From positions 124,001-188,000 of the forward strand of contig NZ_JAVHJU010000057.1 of the NCBI RefSeq assembly GCF_031082405.1: a stretch of 64,000 bases of DNA, in the 5' to 3' direction. The notes beneath the pieces were generated by a model. It was given only the letters and a program-made list of their open reading frames with translations, made no database searches and was not told the DNA's origin. The stretch's first letter is position 1; the number at the start of each line of letters is the position of its first letter. The DNA is from Amycolatopsis sp. A133. Its GTDB lineage: Bacteria; Actinomycetota; Actinomycetes; Mycobacteriales; Pseudonocardiaceae. Shown here piece by piece: positions 38,072-47,600 of the stretch. A program made the position numbers and the translations under genes.

Positions 38072-39084
38072 CCGCCCCGGTCGTCGGGTACGTCGGCGCG
38101 GACGTCCCGGTGGAACTGATCACCGCGGCCGGGCTGTTCCCGCTGCGGCTGGCCGGGAAACCGGGTGGGGACAGCACCCTGGGCGACCGCTACCTGGGCC
38201 GCGGGGTGGACCCGGTCGCCCGGTCGATCCTGACGCGGATACTCACCGGGGACTACGGGCCGCTCGAAGCCATCGTCGTCTCCCGCGACTGCGAAGCGTC
38301 GTTGCGGCTGTTCTACGCCTTGCGCGAGCTGCACCGGGTCGAGCCGGAGCTGCGGCTGCCGCCGGTGCGGCTGGTGGACGTCCTGCACCTGCCGCACCAC
38401 ACGACCACCCGGTACGTCCACGCGAAGATCGCGCAGTTGCGCGAGTGGCTGGGGCAGTGGCGGCCCATCGGCGACGACGACCTCGCCGCGGCGATCACCG
38501 CCCACGACACCCTGCGGCGGTCGCTCGGCCGGGTCGCCGCCCTGCGCCGCGCGAACCGGCTGAGCGGCACCCGGTTCCTCGAAGTCGTCGCCGCGACCAC
38601 GGCGTTGCCGGTCACCGACGCCATCGCGCTCGTGGACGGCGTGACTGGCGATCCGCGCGAAACCGAAGGGGTGCGGCTGTTCCTCACCGGGAGCTCGCAC
38701 GACTGCCCGGACGTGTACGAAACGGTGGAAGGCAAAGGTTTCCTCGTCGTGGGCGAGGATCACGACTGGGGCGAGCTGCTCTTCGCGCGCACGTGCGCGG
38801 CGCCGACGGAACTCGCGCTCGCCGAGCGCTACCAGCACAACGGGCCGGCGGCGCCGCGCGCGTCCATCCGGCAGCGGGCCGCACACACCGCGGCCGCCGC
38901 TCGCGCCTGCGGTGCCGAGATCCTGTTTTTCTACGCGCGCGTCCACGACGACGCCCCGCCGTGGGACTTCCCGGAGCAGCGGGCCGCGGCCGGGCTACCG
39001 GCGGTCCTGGCGGAGCGCCAGCCGTACGGCGAGCTGACTCCCGGGGCGCTGGCGGCGCTGGTCCCGGCCGGAGCGGCGGCATGA
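38068..39084 (+). CDS. 2-hydroxyacyl-CoA dehydratase-like subunit, smaller (cluster ligands largely lost)
   Basis: A 338-residue protein of the HgdB/FldC/BcrC fold (VVGYVGADVPVELITAAGLFPLRLAG, GDYGPLEAIVVSRDCEASLRLFYALREL). Canonical members bind a [4Fe-4S] cluster through three cysteines. By my motif alignment, the first position reads RGVDPVARS (45-53) without Cys, the second keeps Cys75 (SRDCEA), and the third reads RVHDDAPP with His293. The remaining cysteines (213, 243, 281) are not at familiar sites. It starts at a TTG overlapping the CoA-transferase stop (TTGA). No ATP-dependent activator gene is present. An oxygen-tolerant, cluster-poor function is inferred. Confidence 0.85.
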   Translation: MTAPVVGYVGADVPVELITAAGLFPLRLAGKPGGDSTLGDRYLGRGVDPVARSILTRILTGDYGPLEAIVVSRDCEASLRLFYALRELHRVEPELRLPPVRLVDVLHLPHHTTTRYVHAKIAQLREWLGQWRPIGDDDLAAAITAHDTLRRSLGRVAALRRANRLSGTRFLEVVAATTALPVTDAIALVDGVTGDPRETEGVRLFLTGSSHDCPDVYETVEGKGFLVVGEDHDWGELLFARTCAAPTELALAERYQHNGPAAPRASIRQRAAHTAAAARACGAEILFFYARVHDDAPPWDFPEQRAAAGLPAVLAERQPYGELTPGALAALVPAGAAA

Positions 39085-40304
39085 CGGCCCGGCTGGCGTC
39101 CGCGACCACGGCGACCGCCTACCAGCGCGAGTGGTTCGCCCGGGTGCGTGACGAGGGTGGCCCGCTGGCGCTGGTGAACGCGGACGCGCCGCAGGAAATC
39201 TTCCGCGCGATGGGGATCCCGTACGTGGTCAACCAGTGGTGGGCCTCCATCGTCGCGGCGAAACGCCAGACCCAGCGCTACCTCGGCCTGCTGCGTGACC
39301 GCGGCTACCCCGACTACGTCGAGCAGTACAGCGCCACCTCGCTGGCGTCGGCGTTCGAGGACGATCCCGCCCAAGCACCGTGGGGCGGCCTGCCGAAGCC
39401 GTCGATCGTGCTCGGCGAGACCACCGGCGACGCGTCCCGCAAGATCTTCGACGTCTGGGACGCGCAACCCGGCGTCACCTACTACCCCCTGGAAAGCGCG
39501 GCGGAGAACGCCGTGCCCGAGCGGTGGTGGGAGCTCATGCCGCACCGCTGGGAGGAGGCGATCGGCAGCGACCGCCTCGACCTGCTGACCGGCGAGCTGA
39601 CCGGGCTGATCCGGTACCTCGAGCAGACGACCGGCCGGGTGTTCTCCGAGACCCGGTTCCGGGAGGTCCTCGCGCTGGTCAACGAGCAGCAGGAGTGGAA
39701 CCGGCGCACCCGCGACCTCATCGCCGCCGCCCGGCCGTGCCCGATCGCCGTCACCGACGGCATCCCGAGCGTCATGGTGCCCCAGTGGCACCGCGGCACG
39801 GAATGGGCGCGCGACGCGGCCCGCGCCTTACACGACGAAGTGCGCGACCGGATCGACGCCGGCGTCTCCGCGTGCCCGGACGAGCGGCTGCGGCTGATGT
39901 GGATCGGCCGCGGCCTGTGGTTCGACCTCGAGTTCTACCAGCGGTTCCAGGAGTCGCACGGCGCGGTTTTTGTCTGGTCGATGTACCTCGCCATCGCCGC
40001 CGACGGCTACCTGCGCTACGGCGACGACCCGCTGCGCGCGCTGGCGGCTCGCTTCGCCGCGTTCAGCGACCAGCTCTACACCCCGCCGTGGTCGGCGGAG
40101 TGGTACGTCAAGGAGGCGCGCCACCACGGCGTCGACGGCGTCGTGCACCTCGTTTCGGACGACGCCCGCGGCAGCTACTTCACCACCCGGGCCCTGCGCG
40201 CCGCGGGCATCCCGGTGCTGGAACTGCACGCCGACAACGTCGACGCCCGCACCGGAGACCACCTGACCACGCGGATGACCTCTTGGCTCGGCGAACTGAC
40301 CTGA
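39081..40304 (+). CDS. 2-hydroxyacyl-CoA dehydratase-like subunit, larger (no cluster cysteines)
   Basis: A 407-residue protein of the same superfamily (IFRAMGIPYVVNQWWASIVA, GLPKPSIVLGETTGDASRKIFDVWD, GVDGVVHLVSDDARGSYFTT, AAGIPVLELHADNVDARTGD). Its only cysteines are Cys220 and Cys265, neither near the three ligand positions, which read YVEQYSATS, GETTGDASR and VSDDARGSYF. It therefore should not hold the usual [4Fe-4S] cluster. Coupled to the smaller subunit by a four-base ATGA overlap; the pair probably forms a heterodimer. Last gene of the operon; next gene starts 17 bp on. Confidence 0.85.
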   Translation: MTARLASATTATAYQREWFARVRDEGGPLALVNADAPQEIFRAMGIPYVVNQWWASIVAAKRQTQRYLGLLRDRGYPDYVEQYSATSLASAFEDDPAQAPWGGLPKPSIVLGETTGDASRKIFDVWDAQPGVTYYPLESAAENAVPERWWELMPHRWEEAIGSDRLDLLTGELTGLIRYLEQTTGRVFSETRFREVLALVNEQQEWNRRTRDLIAAARPCPIAVTDGIPSVMVPQWHRGTEWARDAARALHDEVRDRIDAGVSACPDERLRLMWIGRGLWFDLEFYQRFQESHGAVFVWSMYLAIAADGYLRYGDDPLRALAARFAAFSDQLYTPPWSAEWYVKEARHHGVDGVVHLVSDDARGSYFTTRALRAAGIPVLELHADNVDARTGDHLTTRMTSWLGELT

Positions 40305-40321
40305 CCGTCCGGAAAGGACCT

Positions 40322-41248
40322 ATGATGGCCTTGCTCAAACCCGCTCTCGCCGCCGCAGCGACGGCCCTGCTCGCGGTGACGGCGGCGGTCGTCGTCCCCG
40401 GTTCTCCCGAGGCGGAGGTCGCGGCCCCGCCCGCCCCGCCCGCGTCCTCGGTGTTCCACCCGGTGGTCCGCGAGGCCGCGGCCGGGACGGGGGACTACGC
40501 CGCCGAGTACACCGTCTACCGGCCGGCGGACCTGGGTGCCGGGCCCGGCCGCCTGCCGGTCGTGGTGTTCGGCAACGGCGCGTGCCGGCACACGAGCAAC
40601 AACGAGCTGCTGACGCTCGAGACCCTGCTCGCGGCGCACGGGTTCGTCGTCGTGGCCGTTGGCGGGTTCGACGAGCCGGCGCTGACGGAGAACGGCAGCC
40701 CCGAACCGGCGGTGATCACCGACGCGATCACCTGGGCCGAACGGGAGAACGGCCGCCGGGGGAGCGCCCTGCGGAACCGGCTCGACCCCCGCCGGATCGG
40801 CGTCGCCGGCCACTCGTGCGGCGGCATCGAAGCCCTCGTCGCCGGCGCGGACCCCCGGGTGAAGTCGGTGCTGTCACTGGACAGCGGCTTCTTCGCGGAC
40901 GGCACCCTCGGGTACGGCCGGGAAAATCTGCAGAAGCTGCACACGCCGGTGTTGTTCGCCGACGGCGGCCCGGACGACGTCGCCTACCCGAACAGCGGGG
41001 CGAACTACGACCTCGTCACCGTGCCGGCGGTCCGGGCGACCAACCCGGCCGCCGGGCACACCGGCTTCGTCTACGGCCAGCGCGCCGAGCTCCCCGACCC
41101 GAGTGTCCGCGAGGAAGCCGTCCGGGTCCTGACCGCCTGGTTCGACTTCACCCTCAACGGCAACCGCACCGCTCGTGGCTACTTCCTCGGCGCGGGCTGC
41201 GGTCTGTGCGCCACGCCGGGCTGGACCGTCACCAGCAAGAACTTCTGA
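40322..41248 (+). CDS. Secreted alpha/beta hydrolase
   Basis: A 308-residue exported hydrolase. Signal peptide in residues 1-36. The nucleophile elbow is GVAGHSCGGIEALV (serine in GHSCGG), the acid region is VLFADGGPDDVAYP, and a histidine lies in PAAGHTGFVYG. It resembles chlorophyllase/PET-hydrolase-like secreted esterases. Starts with ATGATG behind AAAGGA, 17 bp after the dehydratase-like operon, so it may be read through. Substrate unknown. Confidence 0.86.
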   Translation: MMALLKPALAAAATALLAVTAAVVVPGSPEAEVAAPPAPPASSVFHPVVREAAAGTGDYAAEYTVYRPADLGAGPGRLPVVVFGNGACRHTSNNELLTLETLLAAHGFVVVAVGGFDEPALTENGSPEPAVITDAITWAERENGRRGSALRNRLDPRRIGVAGHSCGGIEALVAGADPRVKSVLSLDSGFFADGTLGYGRENLQKLHTPVLFADGGPDDVAYPNSGANYDLVTVPAVRATNPAAGHTGFVYGQRAELPDPSVREEAVRVLTAWFDFTLNGNRTARGYFLGAGCGLCATPGWTVTSKNF

Positions 41249-41260
41249 CAGGAGCGTTCC

Positions 41261-42664
41261 ATGGGGAACAGATTCACCGTTCTGGCCGCGGCCGCGGTCC
41301 TCTTCGCGGGAGTACCGGCGACCGCCCACGCCGCGGAGGCGGGCAAGCCGTGTCCGGCCCCGGTCGCGGCCGCGCGGTGCACCGACGGGCAGCTGACCGA
41401 CGGAACGCCGTACACCTTCGCCAAACCGGGCCGGTGGAACGGCGCCGTGCTGGTGGACCTCGACTTCGCCGCCGGCGGCCTCTCGAGCCCGCTCACCGCG
41501 AGCCTGCTGGAGCGCGGCTACGCGGTGGGCGGCACCACGCGCACGATCAGCAGCTGGAACATCGCGCGGGCGATCGACAACCAGGCGGCGGCGCTCGGCC
41601 GCTTCGAAACCGCGTTCGGCCGCGCCCGGTACGCGATCGCCGAGGGCCGCTCGATGGGCGGGATGGTCGCCGCCGGCGTCGCTCAGGTGTACCCCGGCCG
41701 GTTCGCCGCGGCGATCCCGATGTGCGGCGGGCTCGGCGGCTCGGTGGGGCAGTGGAACCAGAAGCTCGACACCGTCTTCACGCTGAAGACGCTGCTGTTC
41801 CGCGACTCGGCCCTGCCGGTGACCGGCATCCCGGCCGACGTCCCGGGAACGCAGCAGTTGTGGCTCGCGGCGATGGGCTCGGCCCAGTCGACCGCCACCG
41901 GAAAGGCCCGCATCGCGCTGGCGGCCGCGATCGGGCAGCTGCCGGGCTGGGGCCTGGCCCCCGACGGCACGCCGACCCCGGTACCGGACGGCCGGGACGC
42001 CGACGGCGTCGAAGAGGGGATGTTCCTGGCCCTCGCGGGCGGCCCGCTGCCGTACCTCGGGCAGGCGGTCAGCAGCAGGCGGACGATCGAGCAGCTGGCG
42101 GGCGGGAACCCGTCCTGGAACACGGGCGTGGATTACGCGCGCCAGCTCGCTTCGGCGGCACCGGAGCAGCGGAACGCGGTGCACCGGCTGTACTCCCGCG
42201 CGGGCCTCGACCTGCGCGCCGACCTCGCCCGCCTCGCCGCCGAGCCGCGGGTGGCCGCCGATCCCGCCGCGGTCGCGTACCTGGAGCGGGGCATCGTGTT
42301 CACCGGCGACCTGCGGATCCCGGTCCTGACGGTCAACGGCACCGGCGACCAGATTTCGACCGTCGCCCAGCAGCAGTCCTACGGCGCCTTGGTCCGCCAG
42401 GCGGGCCATGCGTCCCTGCTCCGGCAGACGTACGTCCGGACGGCCGGGCACTGCACGTACACGACCGGCGAACAGCAGGCCGCCGTCGACCGCATGCTGA
42501 CCCGGCTGCGCACCGGCCACTGGCCGGACACGGCCCCGGCCACGCTCAACCACCTGGCGGCGGCCGCGGACGGCAGCCCGGGCCGCTACGTGAGCTACGT
42601 ACCGCCGCAGTTCAACCGTCGGTACCCGGCCGTCGCCCACCCGGCCTCGGCGCCGAGGGCTTAG
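41261..42664 (+). CDS. Secreted alpha/beta-fold hydrolase
   Basis: A 467-residue exported protein with a signal peptide ending THAAEA. The alpha/beta fold is supported by ISSWNIARAIDNQAAALGRF, the elbow YAIAEGRSMGGMVAAGVAQV (serine in GRSMGG), the acid-bearing VLTVNGTGDQISTVAQQ and a histidine in RTAGHCTYTTGEQQ. AGGAGCG precedes the ATG 12 bp after the preceding hydrolase gene, so the two are probably cotranscribed. Substrate unknown. Confidence 0.85.
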   Translation: MGNRFTVLAAAAVLFAGVPATAHAAEAGKPCPAPVAAARCTDGQLTDGTPYTFAKPGRWNGAVLVDLDFAAGGLSSPLTASLLERGYAVGGTTRTISSWNIARAIDNQAAALGRFETAFGRARYAIAEGRSMGGMVAAGVAQVYPGRFAAAIPMCGGLGGSVGQWNQKLDTVFTLKTLLFRDSALPVTGIPADVPGTQQLWLAAMGSAQSTATGKARIALAAAIGQLPGWGLAPDGTPTPVPDGRDADGVEEGMFLALAGGPLPYLGQAVSSRRTIEQLAGGNPSWNTGVDYARQLASAAPEQRNAVHRLYSRAGLDLRADLARLAAEPRVAADPAAVAYLERGIVFTGDLRIPVLTVNGTGDQISTVAQQQSYGALVRQAGHASLLRQTYVRTAGHCTYTTGEQQAAVDRMLTRLRTGHWPDTAPATLNHLAAAADGSPGRYVSYVPPQFNRRYPAVAHPASAPRA

Positions 42665-42701
42665 CCGCCGCTCACCTCACGTCCGCGCGCGACAACCCCC
42701 C

Positions 42702-42760
42702 GAGCTTTCACGTGAAAGCTCCGACCTGGGGCCCGAGCTTTCACGTGAAAGCTCGGGCCC
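42702..42760. repeat. Twin REP-like palindromes
   Basis: Two copies of the 20-bp palindrome with core AGCTTTCACGTGAAAGCT occur at 42702-42721 and 42735-42754, centres 33 bp apart. The second extends outward to a perfect 32-bp palindrome (42729-42760). They lie between the secreted hydrolase and the decayed SDR gene. They could be a tandem terminator, a protein-binding site or a mobile REP-type element. Confidence 0.75.
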
Positions 42761-42780
42761 GTGTCGCGGGAAGAGGACCC

Positions 42781-43439
42781 ATGGATCTGTACCTCGGGGG
42801 GAAACGCGCGCTGGTCACCGGCGCGTCGAAAGGCATCGGCGCGGCGATCGCCGAGACGCTGGCCGGTGAAGGATGCGACCTGCACTTGGCCGCACGCAAC
42901 GGCGGTGCGCTGGAATCCCACGCCCGGAAGCTGCGCGAGGAACACGGCGTGGCGGTGACCGTGCACGCCGTCGACCTCCGCGTCGCGGCGGACCTCGAGC
43001 GGCTCACCGAGGCGACCGGCGACGCCGACATCGTTGTCAACAGCGCCGGCGACATCCCGGCCGGCACCCTCGAGGACGTCGGTTCCGAGTTTTGGCGCCA
43101 CGCGTGGAACCTGGAGGTCTTCGGCTACATCGACCTCGTCCGGTGCGTGTACCCGCGGTTCCGCGCCCGCGGCCACGGCGTGATCGTCAACGTCATCGGC
43201 ACCGGCGGCGCGGGCAACGCGGCCTTGATGGCCTTCATCAAGGCGCTCGGCGGTGAAGGGCCGCGCCACGGAGTGCGCGTGGTCGGCGTGAACCCCGGCC
43301 CGGTGGCCACCGAGCGGGTCACCACGATGCGTGCCGCGAAACGCCGCCGTTGATGCCGGCTTCGCCGGCGTCCGAGCGCTCCGCCTACATCAGCGGAACC
43401 ATCGTCACCATCGACGGGGGTATGACGGCCGCGCGCTGA
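42781..43439 (+). pseudogene. Decayed short-chain dehydrogenase gene
   Basis: The first 190 codons read as an SDR (LGGKRALVTGASKGIGAAIA, VVNSAGDIPAGTLEDVG, VRVVGVNPGPVATERVTTM) and stop at 43353 after RAAKRRR. The normal C-terminus reappears in another frame up to 43439 (ASERSAYISGTIVTIDGGMT), so about 35-40 residues and the frame are lost between. A second lesion is likely after VNVIGTGG, where AGNAALMAF follows directly and the tyrosine-bearing active-site segment of relatives is missing. GAAGAGGA precedes the ATG. Confidence 0.82.
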
Positions 43440-43481
43440 GCGCGTCGCACCGGAACCCCGAAGGCGATCCCGTGGCACGGC

Positions 43482-43535
43482 CACCGCCCACCGAAGCCCG
43501 TTGTCCGCCGAGGACGCGGTAATCGGTGGGCGGTG
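43482..43535. terminator. Hairpin between convergent genes
   Basis: CACCGCCCACCGA at 43482-43494 pairs exactly with TCGGTGGGCGGTG at 43523-43535 across 28 bases. It sits between the decayed SDR gene and the convergent small secreted-protein gene. Confidence 0.55.
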
Positions 43536-43562
43536 ACCGCTACGAACGGGGTGGGGCGCAGG

Positions 43563-43913
43563 TCAGGAGTACACGCACTCGCTGTCCTGTCCGTTGGGCC
43601 CCGCGCACACCGCGAACCACTTCACGGGTGCGCGCGTCGGCTCGTTGCCGCACCCGGACGAACTCCCGTTGGCGTCCCCCACGAGGTCCACGAATCCGTC
43701 GGTGAGTTCGTAGTAGGTGCGGACACCCCAGCCGTCCGCCTTCGTGTCGCACGCGTAGACGTTGTTCGTGCCGTTGTGGCCGCCGTAGCCGCGGCCCTGC
43801 GACAGGTCCAGCCGCGCGAGGACGCCGGCCTGTGCGGTGCCGGTCGTCGCCAGCAACAGGCCGGCGCTGATCGCCAGCGCAGCCGCGTTCAGCCGGCTTT
43901 TCTTTGTCATCAT
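43563..43913 (-). CDS. Small secreted protein (116 aa)
   Basis: An exported protein with signal peptide MMTKKSRLNAAALAISAGLL ending near TAQAG. The mature part has five cysteines (YACDT, SGCGN, AVCAG, SECVYS) and aromatic motifs (DGWGVRTYYELTDGFVDLVG), suggesting a compact disulfide-bonded fold. GGGAGGAAA precedes the ATG. Not assigned to a named family. It lies 33 bp downstream of the peptidoglycan-binding-type gene on the same strand. Confidence 0.78.
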   Translation of the reverse strand: MMTKKSRLNAAALAISAGLLLATTGTAQAGVLARLDLSQGRGYGGHNGTNNVYACDTKADGWGVRTYYELTDGFVDLVGDANGSSSGCGNEPTRAPVKWFAVCAGPNGQDSECVYS

Positions 43914-43946
43914 CGATTTCCTCCCTTGGTCGACGGCGCCGGAGTG

Positions 43947-44387
43947 TCAGGCAAGCAGCCGGTAGCAGGCGCCGGGTGTCGGATTCCAGGTTTCGAACGT
44001 GGGGTACGCCGCAAAAAGAAAACCCGCTCGGCGGGTTTGCGGGCCGTACCGCCCGTCGCTGGGAACGCCGAGCAAGTTCTGCACGTTCCGCAGCGCTTGC
44101 TGGGTCTTCGGGCCGAATTCGCGGTCGTCGGCGATGTTCTGGCCGTAGCAGCTGCGCATCGACACCTGCAGGACCCGGACGGCGTCGCCGATGTTTCCCC
44201 GTCCCAGCTCGCATTCGATGACGCCGCTGTCCCACCCGATCGACGGCACCCGCACATGAGCGGTTTCGCTGCCGTAGGTCGTGAAGCTGTTGCAGGACGC
44301 CGCGGCTTGGGCGATTCCCGGTGCCGCGACGGAAACGATCACGGCTGCCATCAGCAATGCCATGACGGCCGAGACGCTGCGGATCAT
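43947..44387 (-). CDS. Secreted peptidoglycan-binding-like domain protein
   Basis: A 146-residue exported protein. Signal peptide (MIRSVSAVMALLMAAVIVSV, cleavage near AQAAA). The mature region carries a PG_binding_1-like repeat (GNIGDAVRVLQVSMRSCYGQ, then DREFGPKTQQALRNVQNLLG and DGRYGPQTRRAG). Such domains bind cell-wall peptides or act as propieces. GGAGGAGGGGG lies before the ATG. Probably cotranscribed with the following small secreted protein. Confidence 0.85.
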   Translation of the reverse strand: MIRSVSAVMALLMAAVIVSVAAPGIAQAAASCNSFTTYGSETAHVRVPSIGWDSGVIECELGRGNIGDAVRVLQVSMRSCYGQNIADDREFGPKTQQALRNVQNLLGVPSDGRYGPQTRRAGFLFAAYPTFETWNPTPGACYRLLA

Positions 44388-44698
44388 TTCCCCCTCCTCC
44401 CTTGGATCGGTCACCGGCGCGAGGGGCTCCTCGATTCCGGAGGCGTTGTTCCGGCCGGGGCCGGCCGCCCGACGTCAGCAAAGCAGCGCGGCGGGTTGTC
44501 CAGTAGGGGTGGCGGGTACCAAACAACCGGCGCGAAGGCGGTGGTCAAGGTGATTCGGTGCGGTATCGGTTTCCGGACCGCCGGGCGGCTGCCGGATTCG
44601 CAAGAGCCGTGTCCGGCCGGCGCGGGAGTTGAGCGACACCCGCGTACCCGCCTACTATCGGTGGGTCGTAGTCGGCCCTGCACACGTTGGGGGGCACC
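44388..44698. other. Divergent intergenic region
   Basis: This 311-bp region separates the minus-strand secreted-protein genes from the large WD40 gene. It contains the plus-strand promoter at 44629-44658. I see no convincing gene or repeat in the remainder. Confidence 0.5.
44629..44658 (+). promoter_or_regulatory. Sigma-70 type promoter of the WD40 protein gene
   Basis: TTGAGC (44629-44634), an 18-bp spacer and TACTAT (44653-44658). The transcription start would be near 44665, leaving a leader of about 34 bases before the GTG at 44699. Confidence 0.6.
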
Positions 44699-47600
44699 GT
44701 GCCGCGCCCTGAACGACCGCTGGATCCGGCGGCGGGTCCGGTGCAGGAGCTGGCCGCGGGCCTGCGTGAGGTGCGGCGCCGGGCCGGCAACCCGGGATAC
44801 CGCGAATTGGCCGGCCGGGCCGGTTATTCCGCGGCCACCTTGGCGAATGCGGCGGGTGGCCGTCAATTGCCGAGTCTTGCCGTCACGTTGGCCTTCGTCG
44901 ACGCTTGCGGGGGTGACACGGCCGAGTGGGAACGCCGCTGGCGGCACGCCGCGACCGAAACGACACGTTCGCGCGAACGCCGGACCGCTGACCGGAACCG
45001 GTCCGCCGAGAAGGCGCCGTACCAGGGATTGACGGCTTACGGCGTCGAGGATTCCGCACTTTTCTTCGGTCGGCAGAAGGTGGTCGGACAGCTGGTTTCG
45101 AGCTGCGAGCAAAACCGTTTTGTCGCTTTGTTCGGCGTCTCGGGCAGCGGCAAGTCGTCCATCCTGCGGGCCGGCCTGATCCCGGCGCTCGGCGGCAACG
45201 GTGTTCCACCGCGGAAGCATTCTTGTTTCTTCCCGGTTTTGCTCACCCCCGGTTCCGGCCCGATGGGAAATCTGCGGCTCGCGCTCGACCGCCTGCCGCC
45301 AGGACGAGACGCTGTGCTGGTCGTCGACCAGTTCGAGGAACTGTTCACCCTCTGTGCGGATGCGGAGGAAAGAACCCGGTTCGCCGAGGCGCTCGCGGAA
45401 CAGGCACGCCGGCCGGAAGCGGCGACGCGGGTCGTGATCGGCGTGCGCGCCGACTTCTACGCCCACTGCATCGGACTGCGGGCGTTGGCGCCGCTGCTGG
45501 CCGGCACCGGCCTGCCGGTCGAGACGTTGAGCGAGGACGAACTGCGTGAGGTCGTCACCGAACCGGCCCGGCGGTCCGGCCTGAGCGTCGAACGGGCACT
45601 CGTCACCAGGATCGTGGCCGAGGCGGCCGGGCAACCGGGCGCGCTTCCCCTGTTGTCGCACGCCTTGCTCGAGACGTGGCGGCAGCGACGCAGCACCGTT
45701 CTCACGGTGGACGGCTACGACGCGGCAGGCGGTGTCTCCGAGGCCATCTCGCAGACCGCCGAGGCCTGGTACCAGGATCTCACCGTCGAGCAGCGGAACA
45801 CCGTCCGCGAGATCATGGTGCGGTTGGTCGCGTTGGGCGAGGAAGGGGTGAAGGACACCCGCCGCCGGGTGGACCGCGCCGAGCTGGATTTCCCCAGCAG
45901 CGACGAGGTCCTGCGCGGGCTCGCCGACGCCCGGCTGGTCGTGCTGGGTGGCACCACCGTCGAAATCGCCCACGAGGCGTTGATCGAGGCCTGGCCGCGC
46001 CTGCACCGGTGGCTGGCCGCGGACCGGGAAGCGCTGCGCCGGAACCGCCGGCTCACCGAGGACAGCAGGATCTGGTGCGCGAACGGCCGCGATCCCGACA
46101 CCCTGTACCGCGGTGCGCGGCTGGCGGCGTGGGACGGGCAGCCCACCGAGCAGCTCAACTCACTCGAGAAGGAGTTCCTGACGGCCGGCCGGGACCGGCA
46201 AGCCCGGGAGACGCGGTCGCGTCAGCGACGCACGCGGCTGGCCCTGATCGGCTTGACCATCGGTACCACGGTGATGTGCCTGATCGCGGTGCTCGCCTTC
46301 CGGGAGGCGAACCGGGCCGACGACGAGCGGGAGCGGGCCCTGTCGCACCAGCTGGTGGCCAACGCGCGCGATCAGCTGCAGGTCGATCAGGAACTGGCCG
46401 TGCTGCTGGCCGGTGCGGCCCACGACACCAAACCGACCGCCGAGGCCGCCGCGGTGCTCCGCCAGGCCGTGCTCGACTCGCGGATGCGGGCGAAGGTCGT
46501 CTCGGGACAGCAGCAGGTCTTCGGCGTGGCCTACAGCGCGGATGGCCGGCGGGTGGCCGGCAGCGGCGCTGACGGCACCGTCCGGGTCTGGGCGATGGGC
46601 GACCGGGACGAGTTCGCCGGGGAACCGCGCGTGCTGCGCGGCCACACCGGCTACGCGTGGAGCCCGGTGATCAGCGCGGACGGCCGCTACCTCGCCGCCT
46701 GCGGGGTCGATGGTCTCGTGACCGTGTGGGACCTGACCACCGATGCGCTTCCGCTCGTCCTGCGCGGCCATGGCGGCGTGGTGTCGGCCGTCGCGTTCAG
46801 CCCGGACGGGCGGCTGGTCGCCGGCGCCGGCGACGACGGCACCGTCCGGGTCTGGGATCGCACGAGCGGGAACCCGGACCCGGTCCGCGCGCTCCCGCTC
46901 GGCGGAGGCGCCGCCCAGGCGGTCGCCTTCAGCCCGGACGGCGGCCACCTCGCCACCGGCGGCGACGGACCGGTCATCGTCTGGAACCTGGCCGATTCCG
47001 CGCCACCGGCGGTGTTGAGCGGCCACGAGAACACCGTCGAGAGTGTGGCTTACAGCCCCGACGGGCGCCTGCTGGCCAGCGCGGGCGCCGACCGGACGGT
47101 CCGGATCTGGCCCGTCACCGGAGGCGGGCCGCCGCTGGTCCTCCGCGCCGACGACGGAACCGTCGAAACCGTGGCCTTCAGCCCCGACGGGAAGAGGATC
47201 GCCAGCGGCCACAGCGGAAGCGACACCATCCGGGTGTGGAACACGGTCGAGGGCGACGGAGAAGACCCCCTGCTGCTCCACGGTCACCAGGGACCGGTGT
47301 GGAGCGTGGCCTTCAGCCCGGACGGCCGGCGGCTGCTCAGCGGCAGCGGTGACGGCACGCTGCGGCTCTGGGACCCGGCCTACCCCGGCAACCCCGAGGT
47401 GCTCGACGGCCACCGCGGAGCGGCGTGGAGCGTGGCGGTCAGCGCCGACGGGACCACCATCGCCAGCGGCGGCGCCGACCACGCGGTGCGCGTGTGGCGG
47501 GGAACCGCGCGTCCGGACCCGCTGGTGCTGACCGGCCACGGCGACGAGGTGCTCTCCGTGGCCTTGAGCGCGGACGGCCGCCGGGTGGCCAGTGCCTCGC

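Noticed and set aside
42702-42760. CRISPR array.
   Set aside because: Only two palindromic units without regular unique spacers and no cas genes.
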